The notes beneath the pieces are model-generated. The model ran no database searches. It worked only from the letters and a program-made list of their open reading frames with translations, and was not told where the DNA came from. 23,704 nt of DNA from Veillonellaceae bacterium SB90 (GTDB taxonomy: Bacteria; Bacillota; Negativicutes; Selenomonadales; Selenomonadaceae). The stretch is taken from the NCBI GenBank assembly GCA_902364065.1, contig CABJCJ010000008.1, forward strand, positions 71,017 to 94,720, in the 5' to 3' direction. The position numbers and the translations under genes are program-made. Below are positions 1 to 8,843 of the stretch, piece by piece (the first letter of the stretch is position 1; the number at the start of each line of letters is the position of its first letter).

Positions 1-87
1 TACTTTTCGACGATACTTAGGACAGAATACAATATGATATTTACAGGAATATACGATGTTACGGTTCGAATGATATACTCTGTTCAT
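1..87 (-). CDS. tnpA: IS200/IS605-family transposase TnpA, N-terminal part (runs off the window)
   Basis: Reading leftward from an ATG at 87, 29 codons are visible. They begin MNRVYHSNRNIVYSCKYHIV and go on to FCPKYRRKV. The stretch YSCKYHIVFCPKYRRKV is the conserved N-terminus of the small HUH Y1 single-strand transposases (TnpA) of IS200/IS605 elements. The catalytic HUH motif and tyrosine lie outside the window, so activity cannot be judged. The gene sits inside the element end described at 143-220, as expected for tnpA. I see no strong Shine-Dalgarno, which is usual for this tightly repressed transposase. It is partial only because the window stops here. Confidence 0.88.
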   Translation of the reverse strand, partial: MNRVYHSNRNIVYSCKYHIVFCPKYRRKV

Positions 88-142
88 ATTTGTATTATAC
101 TATACTTTTGTAGTTAATACAATGATTAAGAAGGAAAAAGTT

Positions 143-220
143 GTCCGCCTTCAATTGCTTACGCAAATTCGGCGGACGCGCCTTATATCCCCAGCCCTAA
201 AGGGCGGGGGGTTACGGCGC
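143..220 (-). mobile_element. Left end of the IS200/IS605 element: leader stem-loop plus subterminal hairpin
   Basis: Two hairpins precede tnpA. Outermost is 178-220: GCGCC (178-182) pairs with GGCGC (216-220), and inside it CCCC-A-GCCCT pairs with AGGGC-G-GGGG. This is the kind of imperfect subterminal hairpin TnpA recognises. Next, GTCCGCC (143-149) pairs with GGCGGAC (171-177), and an inner TTGC/GCAA stem closes the loop. This second hairpin lies in the tnpA leader, where IS200 elements carry structures that dampen outside transcription and translation. These elements lack terminal inverted repeats, so the exact boundary just right of 220 cannot be fixed from one copy. The insertion lies immediately downstream of the araC terminator. 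Confidence 0.7.
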
Positions 221-227
221 TTTCGAT

Positions 228-253
228 AAAAAAGTCCTGACGATGTGTCAGGA
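228..253 (-). terminator. Intrinsic terminator of the AraC-type gene, overlapping its stop codon
   Basis: TCCTGAC (235-241) pairs with GTCAGGA (247-253) around a 5-base loop. On the minus strand it is followed by six T (228-233). The TGA stop of the regulator gene (248-250) is part of the stem. A T-run on the other side also makes it terminator-like in the plus direction. Confidence 0.8.
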
Positions 254-1117
254 TTTTTTTATTGACTTGATATCCGTAGCCTGCAGGTAGGGACTCTGCT
301 GCTGCCGGCGGTAGGCGGTAGGCGTCATGCCGGCCTTGCGCAGGAAGGCGCGCTGGAAGGAATCGCTCTTGGCATAGCCGCACGAACAGGCAATCGATTC
401 GACGGAGAAGGTCGTGGTCTGCAGCAGATGTTCCGCCTTGGTGAGGCGGCAGTTCTGGATGTACTCGTGGGGTGAGCAGTACAGGTAGCGCTTGAAGAGC
501 GTCGTCACATAGCTGCGGTTGAGGTTCATGTAGTCTGCGAGATCCTGCACGGTGAACGGCTCCTCGAGATGGGTGCGGATGAAGTTTGTCATGTGGGAAA
601 TGTAGGTGTTGTTGTCGGCGGGCGGCAGCAGGTCGCGCTGTGCCTCGGCGAGCACGGAGAGGAACTGCATCAGCAGGCCGAGGCGGTAATAGCGGCCGGA
701 CAGCGTGAAGCTGTTGTGCGCGAGCATGTCCTGCACATAGGCGGCGAGTTTTGCGCCCTGCTCCTCGGTGCAGGCGTAGATCGGTCCGGCTTGGCTGAGT
801 CCCAGAGAGGCGATGATCTGAGGAGCCCGGCTGCCGCTGAAGGCGACCCATATGTACGTCCAGGGTTCCTGCTCATCACTCTGATAGGTCGTCTGGTAAT
901 CCGGTTCAATCAGGAATCCCTGTCCCGCGTGCAAATGGTATGTATGCTGGTTGGCCTGGAATGTTCCCCTGCCCGCGAGGATGAAGTGAATCAGGTGATA
1001 GGAGCGCACGGCCGGCCCGTACTTATGGCCGGGGCCTGTAACAGAGTGTCCGAAGGTCGTCAGGAAGAGATCACTGTCCTCTTCCTGGGGCATGTTGAAT
1101 GCCTGCATATCTTCCAT
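248..1117 (-). CDS. AraC-family transcriptional regulator with N-terminal cupin-type sensor domain
   Basis: A 289-residue DNA-binding regulator. Residues about 20-120 form the AraC-type ligand-binding (cupin) arm, with patterns such as HLIHFILAGRGTF and LHAGQGFLIEPD. Residues about 175-275 carry the double helix-turn-helix. The first helix pair is in FTVQDLADYMNLNRSYVTTLFKRY, and the second ends in the family signature DSFQRAFLRKAGMTPTAYRR. The ligand is not predictable; the domain order resembles sugar-responsive regulators. The start is fixed by AGGAGG at 1125-1130, seven bases upstream. A promoter at 1148-1177 is visible. The gene is divergent from the BASS transporter at 1297, which is the obvious candidate target, and its stop lies in its own terminator. 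Confidence 0.9.
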   Translation of the reverse strand: MEDMQAFNMPQEEDSDLFLTTFGHSVTGPGHKYGPAVRSYHLIHFILAGRGTFQANQHTYHLHAGQGFLIEPDYQTTYQSDEQEPWTYIWVAFSGSRAPQIIASLGLSQAGPIYACTEEQGAKLAAYVQDMLAHNSFTLSGRYYRLGLLMQFLSVLAEAQRDLLPPADNNTYISHMTNFIRTHLEEPFTVQDLADYMNLNRSYVTTLFKRYLYCSPHEYIQNCRLTKAEHLLQTTTFSVESIACSCGYAKSDSFQRAFLRKAGMTPTAYRRQQQSPYLQATDIKSIKKS

Positions 1118-1147
1118 GTCAATTCCTCCTGTTGTTGCGTTTTCTCT

Positions 1148-1177
1148 ATTATATCATCTTCTTTTTGATCGGCTCAA
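1148..1177 (-). promoter_or_regulatory. Predicted SigA promoter of the AraC-type gene
   Basis: On the minus strand TTGAGC (1172-1177) is followed after 18 bases by a perfect TATAAT (1148-1153). The regulator's ribosome binding site follows 18 bases further on. Confidence 0.65.
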
Positions 1178-1233
1178 ATGGTAGCTGCTATCCTTTTTAA
1201 GAGGACAAATGCAAAATAAGTTTCGCAAATCCA

Positions 1234-1272
1234 TTGACAACACCTTCATCTGGTTGTAATATTGTATACAAT
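1234..1272 (+). promoter_or_regulatory. Promoter of the BASS transporter with a palindromic operator candidate
   Basis: A perfect -35 TTGACA (1234-1239) lies 17 bases before TAATAT (1257-1262). A closer alternative -10, TGTAAT, is at 1255-1260. Overlapping the -10 end and the predicted start of transcription is the perfect 12-base palindrome ATTGTATACAAT (1261-1272), well placed for a repressor. The dimer that binds it is unknown. AraC proteins usually bind asymmetric sites, so it may not be the neighbouring regulator. Confidence 0.6.
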
Positions 1273-1296
1273 CTCATGGGAAAGGGGTTTGTCATT

Positions 1297-2256
1297 ATGA
1301 GGTTTTTAGAGAAACTCAGCGCATTCATATCCAAGTACATGGCGGTCTTTGTCATTCTGGTCGCCGCGATTTCCCTGTTCCAGCCCTGGACGTTCAAGTG
1401 GGCCGCACCGAAGATCACGATCCTCCTGGGCATCGTCATGTTCGGCATGGGCACGACGCTGCGGCTGCGTGATTTCCGCCTGGTGTTCCAGCGCCCGAAG
1501 GATGTCCTCGTCGGTGCCCTGGCACAGTTCACGATTATGCCGGGCCTTGCCTGGCTGCTCGCCAAGGGCTTCAACCTGCCGCCGGAACTCGCAGCCGGCG
1601 TCATTCTCGTCGGCACCTGCCCGGGCGGCACGTCCTCGAACGTCATGACGTATCTGGCACGCGGCGATGTCGCCCTGTCCGTCTCGATGACGATGACGAC
1701 GACCATTCTCGCACCAGTCGTTACGCCGCTCCTGACGTGGTGGCTCGCCGGTGCCTGGGTGGATATCTCCCTCTCGGCCATGATGCTGTCGATCGTGCAG
1801 GTCGTCATCGTGCCGATTGTCGGCGGTATCCTCGTCAACACGCTGTTCGGCAATTTCGTGCAGAAGTTCGTCAAGCTCCTGCCGCTCATCTCGGTTGTCG
1901 CCATCGTCCTGATCGTCGGTGGTGTCGTCTCGGTCAGCTCGCAGCGCATCATGGAAACGGGCGCGCTCATCATGCTCGTCGTCATGCTCCACAATCTGCT
2001 CGGCTATGCCCTGGGCTTTGGCGTAGCGAAGGCCCTGCACATGAATCTCGCCAAGTCGAAAGCCATCTCCATCGAGGTCGGCATGCAGAATTCCGGCCTG
2101 GCCACGTCGCTGGCCATGATGCATTTCGGTGCAGCCGCCGCTATCCCGGGTGCCATCTTCAGCGTATGGCACAACATCTCCGGCTCGCTTGCAGCCAACT
2201 ATCTTGCCAGCCGCATGAGCAAGGAAGACAAAAAAGAAGTTGCAGAGGAAGTGTAA
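1297..2256 (+). CDS. BASS-family (bile acid:sodium symporter-like) organic anion transporter
   Basis: A 319-residue polytopic inner-membrane protein with about nine or ten hydrophobic segments. It carries the family signatures GTCPGGTSSNVMTYLARGD (from about residue 106) and, in the second half, EVGMQNSGLATSLA followed by FSVWHNISG. These discontinuous helix crossings hold sodium and substrate in the family. Bacterial members include PanS (ketopantoate) and YocS-type proteins; the substrate here cannot be told from sequence. I chose the ATG at 1297 because AAAGGGG (1281-1287) precedes it and it directly begins the cytoplasmic N-terminus. An upstream ATG at 1276 is in frame but poorly placed. 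It is divergent from the AraC regulator and closed by a terminator, so it is probably monocistronic. Confidence 0.9.
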   Translation: MRFLEKLSAFISKYMAVFVILVAAISLFQPWTFKWAAPKITILLGIVMFGMGTTLRLRDFRLVFQRPKDVLVGALAQFTIMPGLAWLLAKGFNLPPELAAGVILVGTCPGGTSSNVMTYLARGDVALSVSMTMTTTILAPVVTPLLTWWLAGAWVDISLSAMMLSIVQVVIVPIVGGILVNTLFGNFVQKFVKLLPLISVVAIVLIVGGVVSVSSQRIMETGALIMLVVMLHNLLGYALGFGVAKALHMNLAKSKAISIEVGMQNSGLATSLAMMHFGAAAAIPGAIFSVWHNISGSLAANYLASRMSKEDKKEVAEEV

Positions 2257-2274
2257 CGCATCCCCTGTTGAAGA

Positions 2275-2299
2275 AGAGGTCCTGCGGGGCCTCTTTTTT
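2275..2299 (+). terminator. Intrinsic terminator after the BASS transporter
   Basis: AGAGGTCC (2275-2282) pairs with GGGCCTCT (2287-2294), with one G-T pair and a 4-base loop. Six T follow (2294-2299). Confidence 0.85.
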
Positions 2300-2326
2300 G
2301 TGTTTATCGGGAGATTATGGTACAAT
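2298..2326 (+). promoter_or_regulatory. Predicted promoter of the asparaginase gene
   Basis: TTGTGT (2298-2303), at the edge of the preceding terminator's T-run, is followed after 17 bases by TACAAT (2321-2326). A TG at 2318-2319 gives an extended -10. Confidence 0.55.
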
Positions 2327-2372
2327 GTGTCCATGAAGAGTAGACAATCTCGATCCGCAGGAGGGCTGAAGT

Positions 2373-3365
2373 ATGAAGAAAAAACACATCCATATTCTTG
2401 CCACAGGTGGTACGATTGCCGGACAGGCTGCTTCGGAGACGGCCACGACGGGGTATCAGGCCGGTGCCATCGGCGTGGAGGAACTGCTGGCGGCCGTACC
2501 GGAGCTTCGTGACGTGGCGGAAGTTTCAGGCGAAACCATCGCCGCGATTGACAGCAAGGACATGACTTCGGAAATCTGGCTGCATCTGGCCGTGCGCACG
2601 CAGGAACTGCTGCAGCGGGATGATGTGGACGGCGTCGTCATCACGCACGGCACGGACACGCTCGAGGAGACGGCGTATTTCCTGCATCTGACGGTTCACA
2701 GCGACAAGCCGGTCGTGCTGACGGGAGCCATGCGCCCTGCCACGGCGCTGAGCGCCGACGGTCCGATGAACCTCCTGCAGGCCGTGCTGGTGGCAGCTGA
2801 TCCCGAGGCCTGCGGCTGCGGCGTGCTGGTGGTCCTGAACGGGCGCATAGACGGTGCGCGCGAGGTGACGAAGATGCACACGACGGCGCTCGATACCTTC
2901 CAGTCGCCGGAAACGGGCGCTCTCGGCACCGTGCAGGACGGTCAGCCCGTCTTTTATCACATCCCGCTGCGTGCGCATACGGTGGACAGCGAATTTGCGG
3001 TCACGAGGCAGACGAAACTGCCGAAGGTGGCCATCCTGTACGGGCATGCCGACGATGACGGCTTTCTCGTCAAGGCCGCCTGCGAGGCCGGTGTTAAAGG
3101 TATCGTCTATGCGGGCATGGGTAACGGCAGCATTCCCTGGCCGGTTGTGCAGGAACTTACCAAGGCCGTCGGTCAGGGCGTCCTCGTCGTGCGCAGCACG
3201 CGCGGCGCAGCGGGACGCGTCGTATACGCGGAGGAAGTATACGAGGACTTCGCCTTTATCCCGAGTGATACGCTGAACCCGCAGAAGGCCCGCGTGCTTC
3301 TGCAGCTGGCACTTCTGCAGACACACAAGCACGAGGAGATTCGCGCAATGTTTGCACGCTACTGA
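2373..3365 (+). CDS. L-asparaginase (asparaginase/glutaminase family)
   Basis: A 330-residue enzyme that hydrolyses L-asparagine to aspartate and ammonia. The first catalytic motif is ATGGTIAG (T14 is the expected nucleophile). The second is THGTDTLEET, with T94-D95 corresponding to the second catalytic Thr-Asp of the family. TGAMRPATALSADGP, the strand after the second motif, is also typical. The length is normal. There is no signal peptide (it starts MKKKHIHILATGGT), so the enzyme is probably cytoplasmic although its motifs are closest to the high-affinity type II group. The start is supported by AGGAGG at 2359-2364. It is flanked by terminators on both sides, so it is a single-gene unit convergent with trpS. 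Confidence 0.92.
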   Translation: MKKKHIHILATGGTIAGQAASETATTGYQAGAIGVEELLAAVPELRDVAEVSGETIAAIDSKDMTSEIWLHLAVRTQELLQRDDVDGVVITHGTDTLEETAYFLHLTVHSDKPVVLTGAMRPATALSADGPMNLLQAVLVAADPEACGCGVLVVLNGRIDGAREVTKMHTTALDTFQSPETGALGTVQDGQPVFYHIPLRAHTVDSEFAVTRQTKLPKVAILYGHADDDGFLVKAACEAGVKGIVYAGMGNGSIPWPVVQELTKAVGQGVLVVRSTRGAAGRVVYAEEVYEDFAFIPSDTLNPQKARVLLQLALLQTHKHEEIRAMFARY

Positions 3366-3397
3366 GCGCGCAGCCAGTAAATCATCTTCAGACACAA

Positions 3398-3427
3398 AAA
3401 AGCCTGTCGCACCAGCGGCAGGCTTTT
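3398..3427. terminator. Bidirectional terminator between the asparaginase gene and trpS
   Basis: A 13-base-pair stem (3398-3410 with 3415-3427, one G-T pair) closes on a 4-base ACCA loop. The stem starts with A residues and ends with T residues, so it can terminate both convergent transcripts. Confidence 0.85.
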
Positions 3428-3452
3428 GTCGTCAACAGGATGACGGTATCTT

Positions 3453-4460
3453 TTATTTCTCGAGCAACAGGCCGACGCGTTTCTTGACCTTCGTCAGCGT
3501 CTTGCTGGCGATGTACGTAGCGCGCTCTGCGCCTTTCTTCATCTCTTCATCGAGGTAGGCGCGGTCCTGCATGAGGCGGGCAAAGTTCTCACGGATCGGA
3601 CGCAGCTCGTCGGCAACGGCCTGGCCAACAACCGTCTTGAAATCGCCGTAGCCCTTGCCGGCAAATTCGGCTTCGATTTCTGCCATCGTCTTGCCCGTGA
3701 CGGCCGAGTAGATGGTCATGAGGTTGCTGACGCCAGGTTTTGCCTCCGGGTCAAAGCGCACGCAGGCCTCGCTGTCCGTGACGGCGCTCTTGAACTTCTT
3801 GAGGATGGTCTTCTCGTCGTCTAGGATGGAGATCGTGGCCTTGGGGTTCGTATCGGACTTGCTCATCTTGCTCGTCGGATCCTGCAGGCTCATGACGCGC
3901 GCACCTGCCTTCGGGAAATAGCCCTCGGGCAGCTTGAACGTCTCGCCGTAGGCGTGGTTGAAGCGCGTCGCGACATCGCGCGTGAACTCGAGGTGCTGCG
4001 TCTGATCGGCGCCGACCGGCACGTAATCGGCCTGGTAGAGCAGGATGTCGCCGGCCATCAGGGCCGGATACGTGAAGAGGCCGGCATTGATATTGTCCGG
4101 ATGCTTGGCCGATTTATCCTTGAACTGCGTCATGCGTGAGAGTTCGCCGAACTGTGAGCAGCAGTCCATGATCCAGCCCATCTCGGCATGGCATTTGTTG
4201 TGGCTCTGCACGAAGACGAGGCTCTTCTCGGGATCGATGCCGCAGGCGAGCAGCAGGGCAAAGGCCTCGCGCGTCTGCTGGCGACGCTTCTGCGGCTCGA
4301 TGTGAATCGTCAGGGAATGGAGGTCGGCGATGAAGTAATAGCAGTTGTAATCCTCCTGCATCTGCTTCCAGCTGCGCACGGCGCCGAGGTAGTTGCCGAG
4401 CGTGAAGACGCCTGTGGGCTGGATGCCCGAGAGGATGATTTTCTTTGCTTCGTTTTCCAT
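3453..4460 (-). CDS. trpS: Tryptophanyl-tRNA synthetase
   Basis: A 335-residue class I aminoacyl-tRNA synthetase that charges tRNA-Trp. The nucleotide-binding HIGH-like motif is in SGIQPTGVFTLGNYLGAV (residues 11-28), with the TLGNYLG form typical of TrpS. The second signature KMSKS is in QDPTSKMSKSDTNPKA near residue 198. GADQTQHLEFTRD is another strong family stretch. The length is standard for the short bacterial form. AAAGGAAG lies just upstream of the ATG at 4460. Expression is controlled by the T-box leader at 4495-4768: uncharged tRNA-Trp should allow read-through into the gene. Confidence 0.96.
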   Translation of the reverse strand: MENEAKKIILSGIQPTGVFTLGNYLGAVRSWKQMQEDYNCYYFIADLHSLTIHIEPQKRRQQTREAFALLLACGIDPEKSLVFVQSHNKCHAEMGWIMDCCSQFGELSRMTQFKDKSAKHPDNINAGLFTYPALMAGDILLYQADYVPVGADQTQHLEFTRDVATRFNHAYGETFKLPEGYFPKAGARVMSLQDPTSKMSKSDTNPKATISILDDEKTILKKFKSAVTDSEACVRFDPEAKPGVSNLMTIYSAVTGKTMAEIEAEFAGKGYGDFKTVVGQAVADELRPIRENFARLMQDRAYLDEEMKKGAERATYIASKTLTKVKKRVGLLLEK

Positions 4461-4494
4461 GATAAAGCTTCCTTTCTGTCTTTCGGCTGTCAGG

Positions 4495-4768
4495 AAAACA
4501 AAAGTCCCTGACAGTACAAGCTATACTGTCAGGGACGAAATCTTCGCGGTGCCACCCTGCTTCACGGACGAGCCGTGCACTTGCTGGAGCACAAACATGC
4601 TCCCGGCCACTCACGCGTGCCGTACGTCGCAGCCTACTGCGCAAAAGCGGTTCAGTGCGCCCTCAGCGATCCATTTGCCAGCTTGTCTGCCATCCGGCTC
4701 CCAGCAATCCCGGACTCTCTGTGCGCGCATGACTGACGTTATCTTCGCCTCAACGGTTTTTCAATATT
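4495..4768 (-). promoter_or_regulatory. T-box leader responding to tRNA-Trp, upstream of trpS
   Basis: Read on the minus strand, the leader has a Stem I region with the AGAGAGTC element (about 4710-4717). A TGG triplet at 4671-4673 is followed by A in the right place to be the specifier codon for tryptophan. The invariant antiterminator box AGGGTGGCACCGCG (about 4545-4558) would pair with the tRNA acceptor end. The terminator stem GTCCCTGACAGTA (4524-4536) pairs with 4504-4516, followed by a T-rich run to 4495. The specifier agrees with the downstream gene. Stem boundaries are by eye. Confidence 0.93.
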
Positions 4769-4774
4769 GCTTTA

Positions 4775-4803
4775 AGGATACCACCGGCCTGTTGCCTTGT
4801 CAA
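4775..4803 (-). promoter_or_regulatory. trpS: SigA promoter of the trpS T-box transcript
   Basis: On the minus strand, a perfect TTGACA (4798-4803) is followed by a 17-base spacer and TATCCT (4775-4780). Transcription should start near 4768, just before Stem I of the T-box. Confidence 0.8.
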
Positions 4804-4837
4804 GTTCTGGCAGCACCATGCCGAGAACTTATGATGG

Positions 4838-4866
4838 ATGTCATTTCGCGCGTGATGCGCTATAAT
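4838..4866 (+). promoter_or_regulatory. Promoter of the small Fe-S protein gene
   Basis: A perfect TATAAT (4861-4866) lies 17 bases after ATGTCA (4838-4843, four of six consensus positions). It is back to back with the trpS promoter. Confidence 0.65.
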
Positions 4867-4902
4867 CAAGGCAGGAAAAATTGACAGGAAGGAGCGATAT
4901 CC

Positions 4903-5070
4903 ATGCTGCAAAGCGATAAGGTGAAAGAAGCGCTGGCGGCCGTCGAGGCATGCTGCGGCCACTGCGAGGTCTGTTCGCCGGACTGCCCGGTCTTCATCGC
5001 GCGCCGAGCCCTGCAGGGCCTGCTTGATGATTTGCTGGCTTACGAACAACAGGATGATACGGATGTATGA
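4903..5070 (+). CDS. Small protein with one ferredoxin-type [4Fe-4S] motif
   Basis: A 55-residue protein not recognised as a named family. AGGAAGGAG (4886-4894) precedes the ATG, a clean promoter lies upstream and a terminator follows directly, so it has its own complete transcription unit. Its core, CCGHCEVCSPDCPVF, contains the spacing C18-x2-C21-x2-C24-x3-C28-Pro. That is the canonical motif for one [4Fe-4S] cluster in bacterial ferredoxins; there is an extra C17. The rest looks like two short amphipathic helices (residues 5-16 and 31-48). A normal clostridial ferredoxin is also about 55 residues but has two such motifs; here only one exists. It sits between trpS and the hydrogenase operon and converges on the catalytic hydrogenase gene, so a small electron carrier or assembly role is conceivable but unproven. 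Confidence 0.75.
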   Translation: MLQSDKVKEALAAVEACCGHCEVCSPDCPVFIARRALQGLLDDLLAYEQQDDTDV

Positions 5071-5102
5071 AAAAAGGGCCCTCGTCTGAGAGCCCTTTCT
5101 TC
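5071..5102. terminator. Bidirectional terminator between the small Fe-S protein and hydA
   Basis: AAAGGGC (5073-5079) pairs with GCCCTTT (5092-5098), and CTC pairs with GAG inside, past one mismatch, with loop GTCT. A and T runs flank the stem, so it serves both convergent genes. Confidence 0.8.
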
Positions 5103-5113
5103 ATGCGTTCATG

Positions 5114-6873
5114 TCAGAACTCATATTCTTTTTTCACGCGCTGATACGTCGTATGCAGCAGTTCATGCGCCTTGCCCTTGAGCGGTTCGCCGAGGAAATC
5201 GCGGTAGAGGACCTGGATGACGGGGTTCTCATGCGACTTGCGGATCGGGAGCTTGCGGTCAATCTCGTAGAGCGCGGCCATGCGCTTGCGGCGCACGGCA
5301 TTCGTCGTGCCAATCGGCTGTCCGCCGCCGCCGATGCAGCCGCCGGGGCAGGCCATGACCTCGATGAAATCATAGGGGGAGGTGCCGTTCTGCACCTGCT
5401 CCATGAGGATGCGCGCATTGCGCAGCGTATGGGCCACGGCGACGCGGATCTTGCGGCCGCCGATATCGAGCGTACATTCCTTGATGCCCTTGACGCCGCG
5501 GACATCGTCGAAATCCAGGCGCTCGAGCGTCTTGCCTGTCATCTTTTCGCAGACCGTGCGCAGCGCCGCTTCCATGACGCCGCCCGTCGTGCCGAATATC
5601 GCGCCGGCGCCCGAAGCCGTGCCGAGCGGGCTGTCGAAATCCGTCTCCGGCAGATGGTCGAAGGAGAGGCCGACGTACTTGATGAGCTTGATGAGCTCGC
5701 GCGTTGTCAGCACGATATCGACATCCTGCATGCCGTCGCGGCCCATCTCCCTGCGCGCGGCCTCGTACTTCTTGGCTGTGCAGGGCATGATGGAAACCGT
5801 GACGATGTCGTGCACATCGATGCCGGCCTGCTGCGGATAATACGTCTTGGCAATGGCACCGAACATGCTCATCGGGGACTTCGCCGAGGAAAGATGCGGG
5901 ATGCAGTCGCCGAAATGCTTTTCGACGTAATTGACCCAGCCCGGGCTGCAGGAGGTCAGCATCGGCAGGACCCCGCCGTTCTGCAGGCGGTCCATGAATT
6001 CCGCGCCTTCCTCCATGATCGTGAGGTCCGCGCCGAAATTCGTATCGAAGACCTTGTCGAAACCGAGCAGGCGCAGCGCCGTGACCATCTGGCCCGTCAC
6101 GATGGCACCGGGCTCCATGCCAAACGCATCGCCGAGCGCGACGCGCACCGACGGCGCGACCTGCACGATGACGTGTTTCTTGGGATCCTGCAGCGCGTCG
6201 AGCACCTTCTCCGTATCGTCCTTCTCGACGATGGCGCCCGTCGGGCAGACGAGGCTGCACTGGCCGCAGAGGATGCAGTCCGTCTGTTCCATCGGCTTGT
6301 TGTAGGCCGTCGTCACGACGATGTCGCTGCTGCGGCCGGCGTACGTGAGCGCCGCGATGCCCTGGACATCCTTGCAGGCGCGGATGCAGCGGCCGCAGCG
6401 GATGCATTTCGACGGGTCACGCACAATGGCCGGATTCGTCACGATGCGCGGCTGCTCCTTGTAGACGGAGGGCAGCGATGAATGCTGGATGTTGAAGCGG
6501 CTGCAGAGGCGCTGCAGATCGCAGTTCTGGTTGCGCGGACAGGACAGGCAGTCCTTGTGATGGTTGGCCAGCATGAGCTGGAGCAGGGACACCTGCGTGT
6601 CGCGCACAATCTGCGTATCGGTGTGGACCTCCATGCCTTCCCAGACCTCCGTCGAGCAGGCCGCGAGCAGGCGGCGCTTGCCGACGACCTCGACGGAGCA
6701 CAGGCGGCAGTGGGCCTTGATGCGCTGGTCCTCGTGATAGCAGAGATGCGGGATGTCGATGCCGAGTTTCTGCGCAGCCTGCATGATCTTCGTGCCCTTG
6801 GGCACTTCGAGGGGGATATTGTTGATGGTCAGATGGACCATGGGAATTTCATTCTGCTGTTGTTGTTCATTGC

Positions 6874-6877
<4 letters not shown>
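5114..6877 (-). CDS. hydA: [FeFe]-hydrogenase catalytic subunit (HydA/HndD type)
   Basis: A 587-residue catalytic subunit for reversible H2 oxidation and proton reduction at the H-cluster. In order: a [2Fe-2S] domain (C46, C57, C60, C74), the His-Cys3 [4Fe-4S] site (HHKDC-LSC, then C119), two ferredoxin-type clusters (C158/161/164/168 and C201/204/207/211), then the H-domain. H-cluster motifs are TSCSPGW (C310), MPCTAKKYE (C366) and MACPGGCIGGGGQP (C510, C514). The small-subunit-like tail ends at residue 587. The residue after C310 is Ser, where well-studied enzymes such as CpI have the proton-relay Cys. The start overlaps the stop of the preceding NuoF-like gene by 4 bases (ATGA), so translation is coupled. 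Full domain architecture; no truncation. Confidence 0.95.
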
Positions 6878-8127
<1,250 letters not shown>

Positions 8128-8141
8128 GATCTTCCTCCTCC

Positions 8142-8648
8142 TCAAGGCAGCGAACGCAGCAGCTGTTCGATCTTATCTTTCGTATCGAGATGATCGTACA
8201 CGTGGCCGTTGATGCGCACGGCCGGTGCGCGGTCGCAGGCGCCGATGCAGGTGACCTTCTCCAGTGTGAAGCGGCCATCATACGTCGTTTCGCCGAGCTT
8301 GATGTCCAAAAGATTCTGCAGCGTCTCGATCAGGCGGTGCGAGTCAATGACATTGACGCGGCAGGCCGGCGAGCAGCAGACCTGGATTGGATACTTGGCG
8401 CGGGGGACGGGGGAAAGTTCACTGTAGAACTTCAGGCAGTCGAAAACATTCGTGACGCGCATGTCCAGCCGGTTGGCAATGTAGTAAGCCGTCGGCTCGG
8501 GAACGTAATGGCGTTCATTCAGGTCCTGCACCTCGAGCAGGATCCCGACAATCTGCGTGGGGTCGTAGTTGTGAGATTCCAGCACGAGGTCAATCCGCTC
8601 CTGCAATTCCTTGTCGAGCGGATATTCCTTTGTTTGTGCGGTCAGCAT
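8142..8648 (-). CDS. hydC: NuoE-like [2Fe-2S] subunit of the trimeric [FeFe]-hydrogenase (HydC/HndA type)
   Basis: A 168-residue thioredoxin-fold [2Fe-2S] protein, first gene of the hydrogenase operon. The N-terminal helical part (about 12-80) holds the family pattern IVGILLEVQDLNERHYVPEP. The cluster ligands fit the NuoE spacing: C91-x4-C96 (in VCCSPACR) and C134-x3-C138 (in CIGACDRAPA). The subunit relays electrons between the flavin of the NuoF-like partner and the catalytic subunit. AAAGGAGG precedes the ATG at 8648. The stop codon overlaps the purine-rich ribosome binding site of the next gene, so the operon is tightly packed. Confidence 0.93.
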   Translation of the reverse strand: MLTAQTKEYPLDKELQERIDLVLESHNYDPTQIVGILLEVQDLNERHYVPEPTAYYIANRLDMRVTNVFDCLKFYSELSPVPRAKYPIQVCCSPACRVNVIDSHRLIETLQNLLDIKLGETTYDGRFTLEKVTCIGACDRAPAVRINGHVYDHLDTKDKIEQLLRSLP

Positions 8649-8708
8649 GGGAAGCCTCCTTTATACGAATATGCGAGACAATAATACACATGAATAACAG
8701 ATACGTAT

Positions 8709-8737
8709 ATTATATCGTAGTTCATGTCAAAAATAAA
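8709..8737 (-). promoter_or_regulatory. Predicted promoter of the hydrogenase operon
   Basis: On the minus strand a perfect TATAAT (8709-8714) is preceded at 17 bases by TTTATT (8732-8737). A perfect TTGACA also lies at 8725-8730, but the best -10 for it (TATACG, 15 bases away) is weaker, so two overlapping starts are possible. The region is shared back to back with the small helix-turn-helix gene. Confidence 0.5.
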
Positions 8738-8748
8738 TGAAAATATAA

Positions 8749-8795
8749 GATGGACATATGGTGGAATAGCTTACAATTTTGTGGTATAATTTAAT
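8749..8795 (+). promoter_or_regulatory. Promoter of the small HTH gene with boxes repeated at 9163-9195
   Basis: An extended -10, TGGTATAAT, ends at 8790; no good -35 is seen. The region carries GATGGACATATG (8749-8760) and GGTATAATTTAAT (8783-8795). Both occur again, base for base, before the ATPase gene at 9163-9174 and 9183-9195, but with 14 bases less between them. Confidence 0.6.
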
Positions 8796-8843
8796 TGCTC
8801 GAGGATGGCTTGTAAAGAAGACCAAAACCATGGGGGGATTATC

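Noticed and set aside
5111..6481. A 456-codon open frame on the plus strand opposite hydA
   Set aside because: Arg/Ala/Asp-rich antisense shadow of a GC-rich gene; no family motifs, and hydA is certain.
8128..8145. TTG start for the NuoF-like subunit at 8145
   Set aside because: It overlaps the hydC stop, and its codons are the purine-rich ribosome binding site of the ATG at 8127.
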